Below are positions 24,601 through 36,101 of a stretch of DNA of 51,680 nucleotides, one piece after another (position 1 is the first letter of the stretch; each line of letters begins with the position of its first letter). Position numbers and translations under genes: made by a program. This DNA is from Brachionus plicatilis (lineage: Eukaryota > Rotifera > Eurotatoria > Ploima > Brachionidae). The stretch spans positions 965,640-1,017,319 of the forward strand of contig QEOQ01000355.1 of the NCBI GenBank assembly GCA_010279815.1, read 5' to 3'. The notes beneath the pieces were generated by a model, which was given only the letters and a program-made list of their open reading frames with translations, made no database searches and had not been told where the DNA came from.

Positions 24601-27600
24601 ATGTTTGTCTCTAAAGACACTTTTAAATAAAATTCTTTGTCGCTAAATATTACTTTTTTCATATTTTATCAATGAGTGAAGATTAACAACAAATAAAAAG
24701 AGATTAAAATACATAAAAAATGTGATTCACGCACAAAATGAATTTATTGAAATGTGAAAATCACATAATATAATTTTTTAAATCAAAATTCCATAAAAAA
24801 ATTAAAAAAAAAATTAAAGTCAATAATTTAAAAAAATATTCTTCTTTTTTCAATTAAAATCAAGAATAGCTAAAAAACTTTACCAAACTAACTCTTGAAA
24901 GTTTCTTAGTATCTTTAAAATTATTTCTTTTTAAAAATAAAAGAGTCAAGATCACAAAAATTAAAATGAAAATCAATTAAAAAAGTTCACAATTAGAAAG
25001 TAAAAAAGAATTTTTATGTCTTAATAATTTTTTAAAAAAATATTTTTGTCAGCTTCAGTTTTATGCGCAGAGTTTTTAGTTTCACTTTTTTTATTTGTTT
25101 TTAATCCTCATCCATTATTAATTATTATTCGTTTAGTAAAAGTCAAAACTGATTAATTAAAATATTTTAATAATATTTTTGATATTGAGTTTGGGAAAAT
25201 AAATTTTTTCAGGGTTTTATTTAATTTTTGACTCTTAATATTTGACTTATAAAACAAAAAGTCTAAAAAATTTCTCTGGTCAAAAAAGTAAGATATTGTA
25301 CCAAACTTAAGAATTTTTTTTAAATAAATTAAAATTAAATTATTTAAATACAATAACAGTGTTGATTTGATCATTCGATTGATTATTTAATTGAAAAATA
25401 TTAAAAGTCCAGATTTTCATTCTTTATAAAATGATTGTACAAAATTTTACAGAATTTTACCCAAAAATGGCTAATTTCGGTCAAAAATGAAAAAAAAAAA
25501 ACATCATGGAGTTTTTATAAAGTTCTAAATACTTAAAATAAATTTAACTTGTCAAAATTTTCCATTTAAAAATCCTGTTTTGTGGTAGAATGGCGAAAAT
25601 ATACAAAATAAAAAAATAAAAGCACCTATTTTACACAAGTGGTCTGACCACTCACCATCTCTTGAAATTTCAATTTTTATTACTTTTTTTTTTTAATTAT
25701 AAGTTATTTTCAACTGAAATTTTTCGGAATAATTTTTGAATATTTTTGTCAAGTCAATGAATTAAGAAATTCTGTTGTTTTGTTTTATAATTATCTAAAT
25801 GGTTTTTTCCTCCTCATAAATATTTTTAGTTAGTTTCAAAAAAATTTTCTATAATGTTTCTACAAATAATAATCAGAACAATTAATAAAATTCAAATTTG
25901 TTCCATTTTTAATTCTGCTAAATTTTTGTCCAAAATTTGCTTTTTTTATGTAGATTTCAGTAAAAATTGTAAATAATTTCTTATTAAAGAAAAAAAGATT
26001 TTTTTAAAGATTGCAAAAAATTCTTGTTTGCTTGTTTCGTTTTAATATCTTTTATTATAAAATTCAACATTATGTAATTTCAAATCAACACTGCAAAATA
26101 ACAATTTCAATTCTTTTTTAAGATATCATCTAATAAAATATTTCAATTATTTAGGACATATTAACAAATCATTTATTACATTTGACACATAATGAAGTTT
26201 TTCAAAAGGTTTTTTCAATTTTTTAGAAAACTAACGTGAATAAGTTTGAATTAAAAGAACAATTATTTCTAAATAATTTGTAAAATTTTTATAAAAAGTC
26301 ATTTTTTTTTAAGTTTAAAATTTTTAAAATTAAATGGTTGTTAAAATTAAAGAATCGAAATGTGGTGGAACAATATCAGAGAATTGTGTATAATAACAAT
26401 AATTATTATAAGATTAATAATTATCTGAACCTTCTAATTAATTGAAATATAATAAAGATAATGTCAAAACTTAGCTTTAATTGAATCACTTTTTATCTGA
26501 TTTTTTTTTTTTTCTAATTTTCAGTCATCAAAATTTATATCAATTTTTCTTTTTTATGCGGGCTCAAACGAAGGTCTTGAACCATTCGGACGTGCCCTGG
26601 GGTCACCCCATAAATTATTTAAAAAAAAAAAAAATGTCAAAAATAAAATTAGTTTCCTGAACATTTTTTTTAATTTTTTTATTAATTAAATTAACTAAAT
26701 CAATCATTTCAAAAATCAAAAATCTTTAATTTGAGAACTATTATTTCCAATTAATCATAATGATACCTGTTAATTTCACCAGAACGAAAATAGTTTAAGT
26801 GATTTAAAAGTTAAAATTTTTTTTTTATATTCGAAATTTTTTAGCTTTAAAAATTAATACATTTTTTTTCAAGCTCAAAGCGTTTAGTACTTATACAGAC
26901 AGTGGAAAGGATACAAAATTGTTGTCCGAAGAAGACCAATTTTTATATGCGGTATTTATAAAAATTAAATTAAAAATAAATTTTCTAAACTTAATTATTG
27001 TAGCTTAGCAAAGTGGAGCGTTTATCGCAAAAACTGAATATCATGAGCTTTATAGCAAACTTTTCTGATACTTATAAAAATCTCTTGCCACAAATTAACG
27101 CAGTCAGCTCAGCTTCTTTGAGTATAAGGCAAAGTAAAAAGCTGAAAAAACTACTCGAAGTTGTTCTGGCTTTTGGCAATTACATGAATAGTAGCAAAAG
27201 AGGACCAGTTTATGGATTTAAACTCCAAAGCTTGGAAACTGTAAGAAAAAAAAAAGAAAAAAATAAATGTTAACAATTTATTTAGCTTTTGGAAACAAAA
27301 ACTCACGACAAGAGGCAAACTCTTTTGCACTACATTGTTCAAACAGTTAGCGAAAAATTTCCCGATTTGAAGAATTTCGACTCTGAGCTGATGTTTATAG
27401 ACAAAGCAGCGATGGGTAAAAAAAATTGCAAAAAATCAAATTTGGTTTTTAATCTTAAAATATTTTTATTTTCTAGTGTCACTTGAAAATGTTCAGTTTG
27501 ACATGAACGAACTGGCCAAGGGAATGAAAAATACCAAAAAAGAATACGAAATTAGACAGGAATCAAAAACAGACACTCATGTACTGAAGGAATTTTTGTC

Positions 27601-29577
27601 AAAAGCCGAACAACAGCATAACGAGCTCACAAATAAGTACAAGCTTTCCCAGGACCAGTTTAACCAATGTGTTGAGTACTTTGGTGAAACGCCAAGATCG
27701 CAATCGCCAAATACATTCTATTCCACATTTGTCAAATTTCTCAAAGCTTTTAATGTAAAATTTAAATTATTTATTTAAGAAATTAATAAAATTTTTGACA
27801 GCAAGCTAAAATTGATAACGAATTGAGGGCTAAACAGGAGTTGGATCAAGCAGCAGCTGCAGCCAACACAAACGGACAATCTCCCAGTCACAACAAAGCT
27901 GCCAGACAGCATATTACAGTAAGTTTTTGCTTAGTCAGATGGTACTGTGAATTTTAGAATAAAAATTAGAAAAAATAATTTTAAGGTGATAAGGTGAAAA
28001 CTTAAGTTTAATTAATTTGTTTTAAAGGTACGGTTATTTAATCAAAAAAATTTTTCAATTTAAATTAAGCCTTTACAAAAAATTTCTATTAAATCTTAAA
28101 TTTAAATTGGAAATTTATAGAAGCTGAATTAAAATTTAAAAATTGTTTTTAGCCTAAAAAACTTTTTGTGCCTTCAATTCAGTACGAATTCAGAAATAAA
28201 ATGTTTGTTTTTTGAAAAATTTAAATTGAAGATTAAAAAAAAATTATCTAAAAACAAAATCGGAGTAGAGTTTTTAATTTTAAAATAAATTTTTTAATGG
28301 ACCAAAAGAAACCAAAATTAGAGCATTAATTAATTTAATTTTTTATTAATTTGATTGATTTAAAAATGATGTTTAAGATTTTATTTAAAGGAAAAAAAAA
28401 TCGTTTTTAAAGAATTTTTCATCTATAATTTACTATGATGGTTTGATACCCGAATTTACCAAAATCCTTTTTTATTTAAATTTTTAAAATTTTTTTTCTA
28501 AAAATTGGATTTTTCAATGCAAAATTTGATGATTTTTATAAAAAGAAATATAGAAAAATTGGTTTCAATTTTTTATATTGCAATCAAAAACAGAAAATAA
28601 CAAAAAACATCGGAACATTATTTTTAATTTTTAACAAGACTAATTTTTTATTACGAAAAAAATTTTTTTTGAGTGAATTTACAATTAAGCTTTCAAAACA
28701 AATTAATGATTAGACAATAATTCATCATTTTAAATTACTTTTTGAATTACTTTAAGAATTTTTTGAACACATCTTTTTTGTTTGTTTGTTCTAACAAAAA
28801 AATTTAACTTTAATTTAATTCAACAAATATTTAAATTTTTACTTATTTTTATTTTACGAAAAATCATCAATTTTTGCATACAAAAATCTAATTTTTTAGA
28901 ACAAAAATTTTGGTCATTTTTCAAATTACTGCTGTTCCATTTATCTTTAGGCAAAATGTAATTTATTGAACATTTTTATATTTTTACATTTTTGAGAGAA
29001 AAAATAAAAATCTCAAAATAAAAAAACTTAAAAAAATTTTCATTAAAAAAAGTAATAATAAATTCGCAATTAATTAAAAGGGATTTTCAAAAAATTATCC
29101 TTGGTTTTACATTTAAATTTTTCTAAAACTCATTTTTAAGTAATTGTGAATTTGTTATTACTTTTCTTGAATGAAAATTTTTTTAGATTTTGTGATTTTT
29201 AGATTTTTTTTTTTCTCTCAAAAATATATTACATTTTGCCTTATCTTAATATTCTTTTTTTAAAGCTTTAAATAAATTCGGGGAATTGAATTTAAATAAA
29301 AAAAAAATTTTTGTCACAGTGCTGAGTATTTAATTTAGTTGGCATTAAATTTTATTTTTTTTAGAACAATGAAATGATTAAGGAGCTTAAGAAAAGAAAT
29401 CCGATTAATGGAGGGCCACGAGTGCGACCACAGCCCAAAAAAGAGATAAACATAGAAGATTTGATTGAAGAAATAAACAGGGGCTATGTGACTGCAGATG
29501 CTGAACGACGCAAAAGACAAAGGACACAAGAGATAAAGAAAGAGTTTGTTAAAACGACGCCCATACAGATAATTTAA
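18684..29577 (+). CDS. FMNL: Formin of the FMNL/Frl class (5' end incomplete)
   Basis: Formins of this class nucleate and elongate unbranched actin filaments at the cell cortex under Rho-family GTPase control. Exons: about 18684-19074, 19170-19853, 22982-23906, 23986-24328, 24384-24453, 26874-26951, 27004-27240, 27286-27415, 27477-27754, 27802-27918, 29365-29577. All junctions are GT-AG and phases agree, giving about 1154 residues, close to FMNL length. A Ser/Asn-rich leader precedes [11 protein letters not shown] and the GTPase-binding/FH3 region, with [17 protein letters not shown] and [18 protein letters not shown] diagnostic of FMNL rather than DAAM or Dia. A coiled coil (about 23440-23690), two polyproline FH1 runs (about 23755-23860), and FH2 from [18 protein letters not shown] through [13 protein letters not shown] follow. 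The tail has IEDLIEEI and a basic cluster, like an autoinhibitory segment. The first acceptor and the missing start exon are uncertain. Confidence 0.95.
19920..20260 (+). repeat. Intronic tandem repeat, unit about 107 bp
   Basis: Three near-identical units, with a fourth decayed one to about 20260, lie just inside the second formin intron. Each has TTGGACGGTATAAAATTTTT, then TTAATTGATTAGTTGAAAAA and a T-rich end. The word GGACGGTATAAAA sits at about 19931, 20037 and 20145. Confidence 0.85.
20261..22981 (+). other. Rest of the long second formin intron
   Basis: No exon or RNA gene was recognised. The stretch is extremely A+T-rich and ends in the acceptor before TACGGTTTTCAT at 22982. One weak copy of the GAGCT..CTTTCAGATT repeat lies at 20881-20920. 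Open frames such as 20691-20900 are low-complexity. Confidence 0.5.
24454..26873 (+). other. Long formin intron with a retroelement-like tail
   Basis: This intron splits the FH2 coding region after the HFIPTDIE codons. It is A+T-rich and otherwise featureless, except for a G+C island at 26555-26615 (GCGGGCTCAAACGAAGGTCT and CGTGCCCTGGGGTCACCCC) followed by a poly-A run. The island plus poly-A looks like the 3' end of a plus-oriented retroelement copy. Confidence 0.45.
27919..29364 (+). other. Last formin intron
   Basis: Donor GTAAGT at 27919; acceptor TTTTTTAG before AACAATGAAATG. The interior is A+T-rich with no recognised element. Confidence 0.6.
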
Positions 29578-29614
29578 AAATGCCGATTTAGCTTCCATGT
29601 TTTAGGACAAAACG

Positions 29615-29633
29615 AATAAATTTTGTAAATAAA
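29615..29633 (+). terminator. Polyadenylation signals of the formin gene
   Basis: Two AATAAA hexamers (29615-29620 and 29628-29633) lie 38-56 bases after the stop codon, as expected for a short 3' UTR. Confidence 0.55.
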
Positions 29634-30363
29634 TGGTAACTTTTTAAAGGTTAGCTTAACTAAGCGGATTCGGATTTATTCGGTAAATGTATAGAAATCG
29701 GTTGAATGTTTTTTCTTGTCAAATTCGATAACTATTCCCGAGCTCTTTTTTTTTTTCTTTGTCAAAGAGCTCTATAAGCTTACTGTTTTTATTTTTATTT
29801 TGGTGAGTTGAACATTTGAAATTTTAATTTAATTTTTTAATCTAATTTAATTTGAAGTTTAAAGTTATTTTTTTTTTCTGACCTAGATGTGTGTGTCAAT
29901 TATGATTGTGGCTTCTTTTTTTTTTAAATCTAAATAGGAAACTTGATAAACTAGTTTAATTTAAAAAAACACATTTATTAAATTATATTGATTGATATTT
30001 TGTAATTATTATTTTTGCTTTTTAAATCAAGTTTAAATAATATTTAAATATTCGAATAAATGATTTTAAAAAATTTTTATTTTAAATTTGTAAAGCTTAA
30101 TTTTTATATAAATCATAAATTTTGTTTGCATTAAAAATAAAGAAATAGCATCCTTAATAAATCAAGTGTTGTAAAGCAAATTGAAAATTTGATCAAATTT
30201 TACAATTTGTATTTAAAGAAAATTTAAACCCAAAAAATAATTTCTATGACTTTTTAAGCTAAAAATTTTTTGATGTATCAAAATGTTTAGATATTAAATA
30301 AATAAATTTCTAATATTTTTCGAGATGTCATTTTTATTTTATTAATTTTTTTTAATGATTGGT
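29634..30363. other. Intergenic A+T-rich stretch
   Basis: No feature was recognised between the formin 3' end and the coding fragment that starts near 30364. Confidence 0.4.
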
Positions 30364-30655
30364 ATCAGAATGGCAGAATGTCCATTTCGCTAATGCTCAG
30401 CTCTAGCGAAACGGTCAAGTTCGATGCAGACTTGATGTATTTGTGCTTGAGAATGAAGATGGCAGTTGGTGCAGCCACTGGATTTTTGGAGACTGTTTTG
30501 TGCCAGAGAAAAAGAAATATTGTTTTGTTGGATCAGACTGGTGAGGTCGGATTGGACAGGTTTTTGGCGATTTGATGTTTTATTCTGGCTTGTTGAATGC
30601 CAATGTGGAAGCTATTGAGGCCATGCTTGGCACTTGTGCAGATTGGAGAGGTAAA
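30364..30655 (+). pseudogene. Unrecognised coding fragment with a frame break
   Basis: This island of normal-looking codon use follows an apparent acceptor (GGTATCAG) and encodes NGRMSISLMLSSSETVKFDA, then ADLMYLCLRMKMAVGAATGF and LETVLCQRKRNIVLLDQTG, ending at a stop at 30575. Another frame continues with sense as FGDLMFYSGLLNANVEAIEA and MLGTCADWRG up to a possible donor GTAAAAG near 30650. The switch falls around GGACAGGTTTTTGG, so a one-base indel is likely. I could not name the family. It may be a duplicated exon of a large protein left as a pseudogene, or a real exon hit by an assembly error. Confidence 0.5.
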
Positions 30656-31880
30656 AGTAAAGATTAAAAGTTGTTCACAGGCTTTTATGGGTCACTTGCG
30701 CCAGCTTTTGGACCTAGACACTGTTGATTTAAATGTTAAATTACTCAAAATTTTTGTAAAATTTAATTAGTTTTGGTAATCTTTAAACTGATCCCTGTAA
30801 TCTTAAGTATCTTTGTGATACTGATATTTTAGATTTTCTAAAATTAAATTGAATATTCATTTTTTCAAAATTTTTAATTAATGAGTGAAGTAATTTTTTT
30901 AAGTTTATAAAATAAAAGCAAATTTTCTTAATTTATCTTAATTTTTCTTAATCATTCCATAATAACAAGTTATGGAATAATTATTAATTTTTAGCCTTTA
31001 AAATATTTTATCTAAAATTGATTTTTAATACTTTATTTAAATATTGCAAGGGGATTTCAAAATTTTTAGATAAATCTCTTATTATCTTTAAAAATTTCAT
31101 TTCATGTTTAATTAATTTAAAAATACATGTTCAAAAATAGATGTTATTTTTCAGTTTTATAAAAGTCTACTAGTCTAAAATCTCCTTATTTTCATTAAAA
31201 TTAAAGTTTTTCATAAAATATATATGTTAAGTCAAATTTTCTTCCTGTTATGAAAAGATTATTGTTTTTGCATATTGAATCTGGTATTAAATTATCAACA
31301 TGGAAATAATTCTCGTCATCAAAGATTTTTAATACAAAATGGTTCAAATGATGCAAAGTCATTCCAATAATTATGTACCTTTTGTATAAAATGAATTAAA
31401 ATTTTTTAAAACAGGTTTACTTTTGGCTTTAATTCAAAAAAGAAAAAAAATTTTGGAAATTTTAATAAGATAGGGATGTATTTAAAATAAGGATAAAAAG
31501 ATCAAAAAAGATTTTAAGGTTATGAATTAAATTATTTTAAAATTTGATAATAAAATTAAGATAAATTAAGAAAATTTGCTTTTATTTTATACACTTTAAA
31601 AAATTACTGGTCGAACTTGGGCAAATATTTGCTCAACAGTTCGAAATTGAGCTTTGTCTTACAGTACTGTCTTTTTTCCGCTATCATCCTGATGCTGTTG
31701 CTCCATTATTTTTCACTTTCAAAAAATAATATATTGTATCTATATCTGAATAATATAATAATATTTAGACTAGCTTGGAACCACAAACCAAGCGTATCTA
31801 TATCTGGATACAAGCTTATCCAAACTAAAGACACTTTACTTTTTTCACTAAGGCTCTTGGACCCAACAGACTATCATCAG
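30656..31880. other. Intergenic A+T-rich stretch
   Basis: No gene is supported. The frame 31617-31886 is hydrophobic by composition and has no supporting splice or domain signal. Confidence 0.35.
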
Positions 31881-32000
31881 CTCTAGCTTGCAAGCCTCCT
31901 CATCCCGGCCTCTATGCGCCTGCATCATCATCACCCCTCCTCTTTTTTCATCCGGGCTTGGGACCGGCCATATGGGCAGAGTTAATAACAATGATTCTTT
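31881..32000. repeat. G+C-rich retroelement-like segment
   Basis: An abrupt G+C-rich block includes AAGCCTCCTCATCCCGGCCT and CATCCGGGCTTGGGACCGGC, then reverts to A+T-rich DNA. It resembles the conserved 3' end of an RTE-type LINE or SINE. The class is a guess from style, and the small open frame over it is not convincing. Confidence 0.35.
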
Positions 32001-32111
32001 CAATTTTTTTTTTCCTTTTAACTGTTCTTTGTTTATTAATGTTTCGAAATTTTCTAAAATAAATTTTTTTTTTGAAATTGAAAATCTGACTGTATAATTT
32101 CCTTGATACCA

Positions 32112-32192
32112 GGCTATTTATACCCTGTTAAATTAGCTAAATTAATTTTAAAAGAGTCTGAGCCGAATCTTTTTTTTTCACTACAACAATAT
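32112..32192 (+). repeat. Dispersed repeat, copy 1
   Basis: ATTTATACCCTGTTAAATTA and the following AGAGTCTGAGCCGAATCTTT match 36821-36880 almost exactly. The second copy starts right at the edge of the run of Ns, so this repeat probably caused the assembly break there. Confidence 0.75.
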
Positions 32193-33582
32193 AAAATTAA
32201 TATTTCGTTTTCCTATTAACTTGAATTGAAAATTTTTTGGCAATGTTAAAAGATGGGTATACGAGGTTGGGAGGAGTTTCTGTGTTTTATTGTCGAATTA
32301 TTTAAAATTAATCTATTGCTTAGTAGTTGATTAATTAAAAAAAAGTGCGAATTTAATTTGATTAATTTTTTGAAAATTTTTTATCAAAAAGCGCACAATA
32401 TTAAGGGTAATATAAATTAAATTGATATTGTAGTTTTTGAGTAAACTTGAAGAAACGATCTTAGAAAAAACTCAATAATTTCTTTCCAACTCTAAAATAG
32501 TCAATTGCTTACTAAATTTATTCTAGATACTATTCATGAAAAATGCAAAAAAACTTGCCTACTCCAAATGGTACCCTTTAAAGTTTTCTTATAAAATAAT
32601 TGGCCACATTCTATGAACCATTAATTTATAGCTTAATTATTCTCGCGTGACCTCAAATTTATTCGCATTTTAACTTAGCTAACTTATTTAATTTGTTTAT
32701 TAAAAAAAGAAAGTTAACAAAAAAATTAAATAATCAAAGGTTTATATCGGAACAACTTTGGAAGTACATCTCTTAAAAAAGTCATCAGTATGGTAAGCTT
32801 AACCAAAGAATGAAATAGCAAACAAGAAAGTTGAAGAAATATTCTAACATTATAAAATATTAACAATATATCAATATTAAATTCTCAAGCACTCTAGAGA
32901 GCTAATTATTTAAACTGATAAATTAATAAAATTTAAGCAATTTAATAAAAAAAAATTGGAATTAAAATTTTCTAAACTTTTTTAATAAGATGGGAAAAAA
33001 TCCAATCTCAAGCAGGATTTTTTTTGGATTATTTTACTAACAAAAATTTGAGATTAATTTCAACTTTGGCCACAAATTAAGAAGGGCTATCAACTATACA
33101 TAAAAAATACTTCTCAGTTTTTTAATGATTGTTTTAGAGTAAATTATAGTATTTTTAATTTTTAAAAAATTTAAAATAAGGTTATTTATTCCAAATTTGA
33201 ATAAATAACTTTTGTATTCTTTTTTTATGTAATTACTGTTTAAAAGTAATTTACGCAAACAATTTAACTTGGCATGATGTTAAAGACAATAGACGAAAAA
33301 TATGGATCAAATGCTCAAATCTCATCGGTGTTTTCACCTCAACAAAGAAGGATTCGTTTTGTTAAATCATAGCATAGCGTTTCAAGGAAATAAACCGTTA
33401 TTGTTTTCGCGGAAATAAATGCTATTTCTCCACAAATAAAAAACCTTAATAGATATATTCAATATAATAGGTTAGCGTCATTGTACATCTCTAAATATAC
33501 AAATTCACAGTCTCTTTTGAAATTGGTTCTACAAAGAAAATTAATAATACACTGCGTTATTCCCCACCACTTTAAAAGCCTA
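32193..33582. other. A+T-rich intergenic stretch
   Basis: No gene is supported. Positions 33270-33560 are less A+T-rich and contain a 32-codon open frame (about 33274-33372) that I cannot assign to a family. Confidence 0.35.
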
Positions 33583-34036
33583 GAATTTAAACTCGTGAAT
33601 AATTATTATATATTTTAAACTAAACGTTCGTATATATATATATTTTTTTTTAAAAATAACTTTCAAAAGCAGACAACATCTTAATGACATGTCAAAAAAC
33701 CTCAATTGTAAAATCAAGTGTCTGTAAAATATATTTTAAAATTTCAAAGCTGGGGAGGTTCAAAATAAAAAAATATTAATAATGTTCAAAATAAATATTT
33801 AATAAACTTTTTCTCGTGTGTTTATCTGTCAAGTCACACTGTTAGTCGTTACCCTCTCNGAATTTAAACTCGTGAATAATTATTATATATTTTAAACTAA
33901 ACGTTCGTATATATATATATATTTTTTTTAAAATAACTTTCAAAAGCAGACAACATCTTAATGACATGTCAAAAAACCTCAATTGTAAAATCAAGTGTCT
34001 GTAAAATATATTTTAAAATTTCAAAGCTGGGGAGGT
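33583..34036. repeat. Direct duplication of 177 bp joined at a single N
   Basis: Positions 33583-33759 and 33860-34036 are nearly identical, from GAATTTAAACTCGTGAATAA to TTTCAAAGCTGGGGAGGT. They differ only in the lengths of a TA run and a T run. The second copy begins immediately after the N at 33859. This points to unresolved overlap of two contig ends rather than a true tandem duplication. Confidence 0.85.
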
Positions 34037-34061
34037 ACGGAGGGGGCGCAGCCCCCTCCGT
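34037..34061. repeat. Perfect G+C-rich hairpin
   Basis: ACGGAGGGGGC (34037-34047), loop GCA, then GCCCCCTCCGT (34051-34061) make a perfect 11-bp stem with a three-base loop. It stands alone in A+T-rich DNA directly after the duplicated 177-bp segment. Only copy 2 of that segment carries it, because copy 1 diverges exactly at this point. Confidence 0.8.
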
Positions 34062-34595
34062 GACTTGTTGTCATTTAAAAATATTATACGCGTTTTTTAT
34101 GTGTAGTTGTGAATAAATTGAGTTTAAATTGGAATTTTTTCTTTAATCAATGAAAAAAAAACAAGCAATCTAACTCTAGTACAAATTAGCTAGATTAAAC
34201 GATGACTTGGAAATAAAAATTTTTTACCCAAAAACAAGAACTATTTTTAAATTTTTAAGCTTTTTTAATTAATTAGGTTGAGTTTAATTAATTGGTAATG
34301 TTTAATAAAAAAAAGTTTTTCCGAGTTTGATTTAATTTTGTGACCATTAAAAGCTAAAAAAAAAGATTTGTTAACAAAAATTTATTTCAGACTAGGCAAG
34401 GGTCCTCAAAGGACCACATTAACAAAAATTTATAAATTTTTTTTATAAATACAAATAAAACCTAATGTAATTAAAAAAATTAAAAAAAAAAATAAATCAA
34501 TTTATAGCATTTAAAAAAGACAAAATTCAATATTTCACTAGCATTTGAAATTAGTAAGACTAGCGCTGTTTTTGATATCATCATATTTCAAGCTT
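34062..34595. other. A+T-rich intergenic stretch
   Basis: No feature was recognised. Confidence 0.35.
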
Positions 34596-34885
34596 GTTAT
34601 TAGTGAAAATTTTAAATCTAAATAAAAATTCAAGCGTTTTTGAAATTCGCTTTGAAACTTAACTACAAGTTTTAAAAGAATAATGACTTAATGTATAAAT
34701 AGTTCTTGCTTTACGGATAAATTTTTAAAAAATCCCATTAAACAATTCATTTAAAAGATTAAAATACTATAACAATAACTTATTTTAAAATAAGTCATTA
34801 TTCTTTTAAAACTTGTAGTTAAGTTTCAAAGCGAATTTCAAAAACGCTTGAATTTTTATTTAGATTTAAAATTTTCACTAATAAC
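34596..34885. repeat. 95-bp perfect inverted repeat ending at a single N
   Basis: Arms 34596-34690 and 34791-34885 are exact reverse complements over 95 bases and enclose 100 bp. The right arm stops at the N at 34886. The exact identity and the N at its edge suggest a fold-back or mis-joined contig end, although a young foldback element cannot be excluded. Confidence 0.85.
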
Positions 34886-35024
34886 NTTAAGAAAATTTTT
34901 TTTAATGCAGTTTTAATTAAAAATTTTTAACAAAGGAAAAAAATATTTTTTAATACCTATTAACTAACTGCAAATTTTAGATTCAATTATTCAAATAGTT
35001 TTCATGTTTTAGAATAAATTGATC

Positions 35025-35987
35025 TTACATATTTTCTCCAGGTCCCGAAACAACATATTGCATGTCAGGCGATAGTGCCAACAAATTACAAGCAACTGTA
35101 ATCGATTCAAGAAGTTGACCAGTATGGGCAACCCAAATTTTGCATTGGTTAAATCCATCAGATGTAAGAATTCTTTTGCTATCCTCTAATATAAATAAAT
35201 GCTTGACCTGTGATTGATGTTCACTGAATTCAGCAGCAATGTCACCCATTTCGTTGTCAAACACACTTACCGTATTGTCTGTGAATGCGACAACACTGAA
35301 TAGATTTGAATTGGAGAGCAAAAGTTTGCATACTCCTAAACGTTGATTTTCATTCGGTTCAATTAGTGTTTCAATAAATTCTCCATTCTTTAGATTCCAT
35401 AAATTTACCACCCCTGACTCGTCACCTGTGACAGCCATATCGCCCTCTTTAGACATTGTTACGGCTTTTATCAATCGATTCTGTTCGATTTCTTTGCTTT
35501 TTTGTCTTGAGACAAACTTTTTCTTTTTTAAATTTAGCACATACAACGAATTCTAAGGAAAAAAAATCATCCTTTAAAAAATTCCTTTTTATTTAACTTA
35601 CTCCAGAAGATGAAAATAGAAAACTGTTGTCAGAAGATATTCTCAGATCATTTATACTTGATTCTTGCTCAATTAAAATAGCTATTAGTTCCCTTGATTT
35701 TAAATCATATAGATACAATTTTGCATCTGTACATGCCACATAAACTCTTTCGCAATCTCTGGAAGAAGCCAAGCAGGTTATTTCTGAATTATGACCCACC
35801 AAGTCGTGAATATCGGTTCCTGTAATAAGTGATTTTACCTGAACGGTTTTGTTCTCACATCCAATTATAACAAAGGTGTTGTCCACTGTGATAATCATGC
35901 TCGTAACTGAGCTGTAGATGGTAGCTATATTATCCAAAATTTGCATGTCCTGAAAAGACCAGCGGCGGACAGTATTGTCAACTGAAG
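35025..35987 (-). CDS. WD40-repeat protein, 3' part (5' part lost in gap)
   Basis: WD40 repeats fold into beta-propellers that hold protein complexes together. Two exons are visible on the complement: 35987-35602 and 35552-35025, with phase-0 GT-AG splicing between them. Together they give about 304 residues ending at TAA. WD-like blades are seen in SVDNTVRRWSFQD, CENKTVQVKSLITGTDIHDL followed by VGHNSEITCLASS, CTDAKLYLYDLKSRELIAIL, VTGDESGVVNLWNLKNGEFI and FNQCKIWVAHTGQLLE. The first exon starts inside a blade after an acceptor, so upstream exons must lie toward or within the run of Ns. Style and blade spacing recall NWD1/NWD2 (NACHT plus WD) proteins. No NACHT domain is visible here, so I give no symbol. 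Confidence 0.85.
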
Positions 35988-36101
35988 CTTTTTAAAATTT
36001 TAAATTATATAAAGATTTAAATAATTACATTTGATGCACCAAGTTTTTATCTAATTTTTTATATCAATTTATTAATTAATTGAGGATTTAGAAACAATTT
36101 T

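Noticed and set aside
18684..29577. Assignment to DAAM or Diaphanous formins
   Set aside because: The FH3 motif wording ([41 protein letters not shown]) matches the FMNL/Frl group better than DAAM or Dia.
31617..32097. Two small open frames as a hydrophobic peptide gene
   Set aside because: The first is A+T-driven hydrophobic sequence; the second lies over a retroelement-like block. There is no splice or domain support.
34037..34061. Helitron 3' hairpin
   Set aside because: The hairpin is right in kind, but the expected CTRR terminus about 10 bp downstream is absent.
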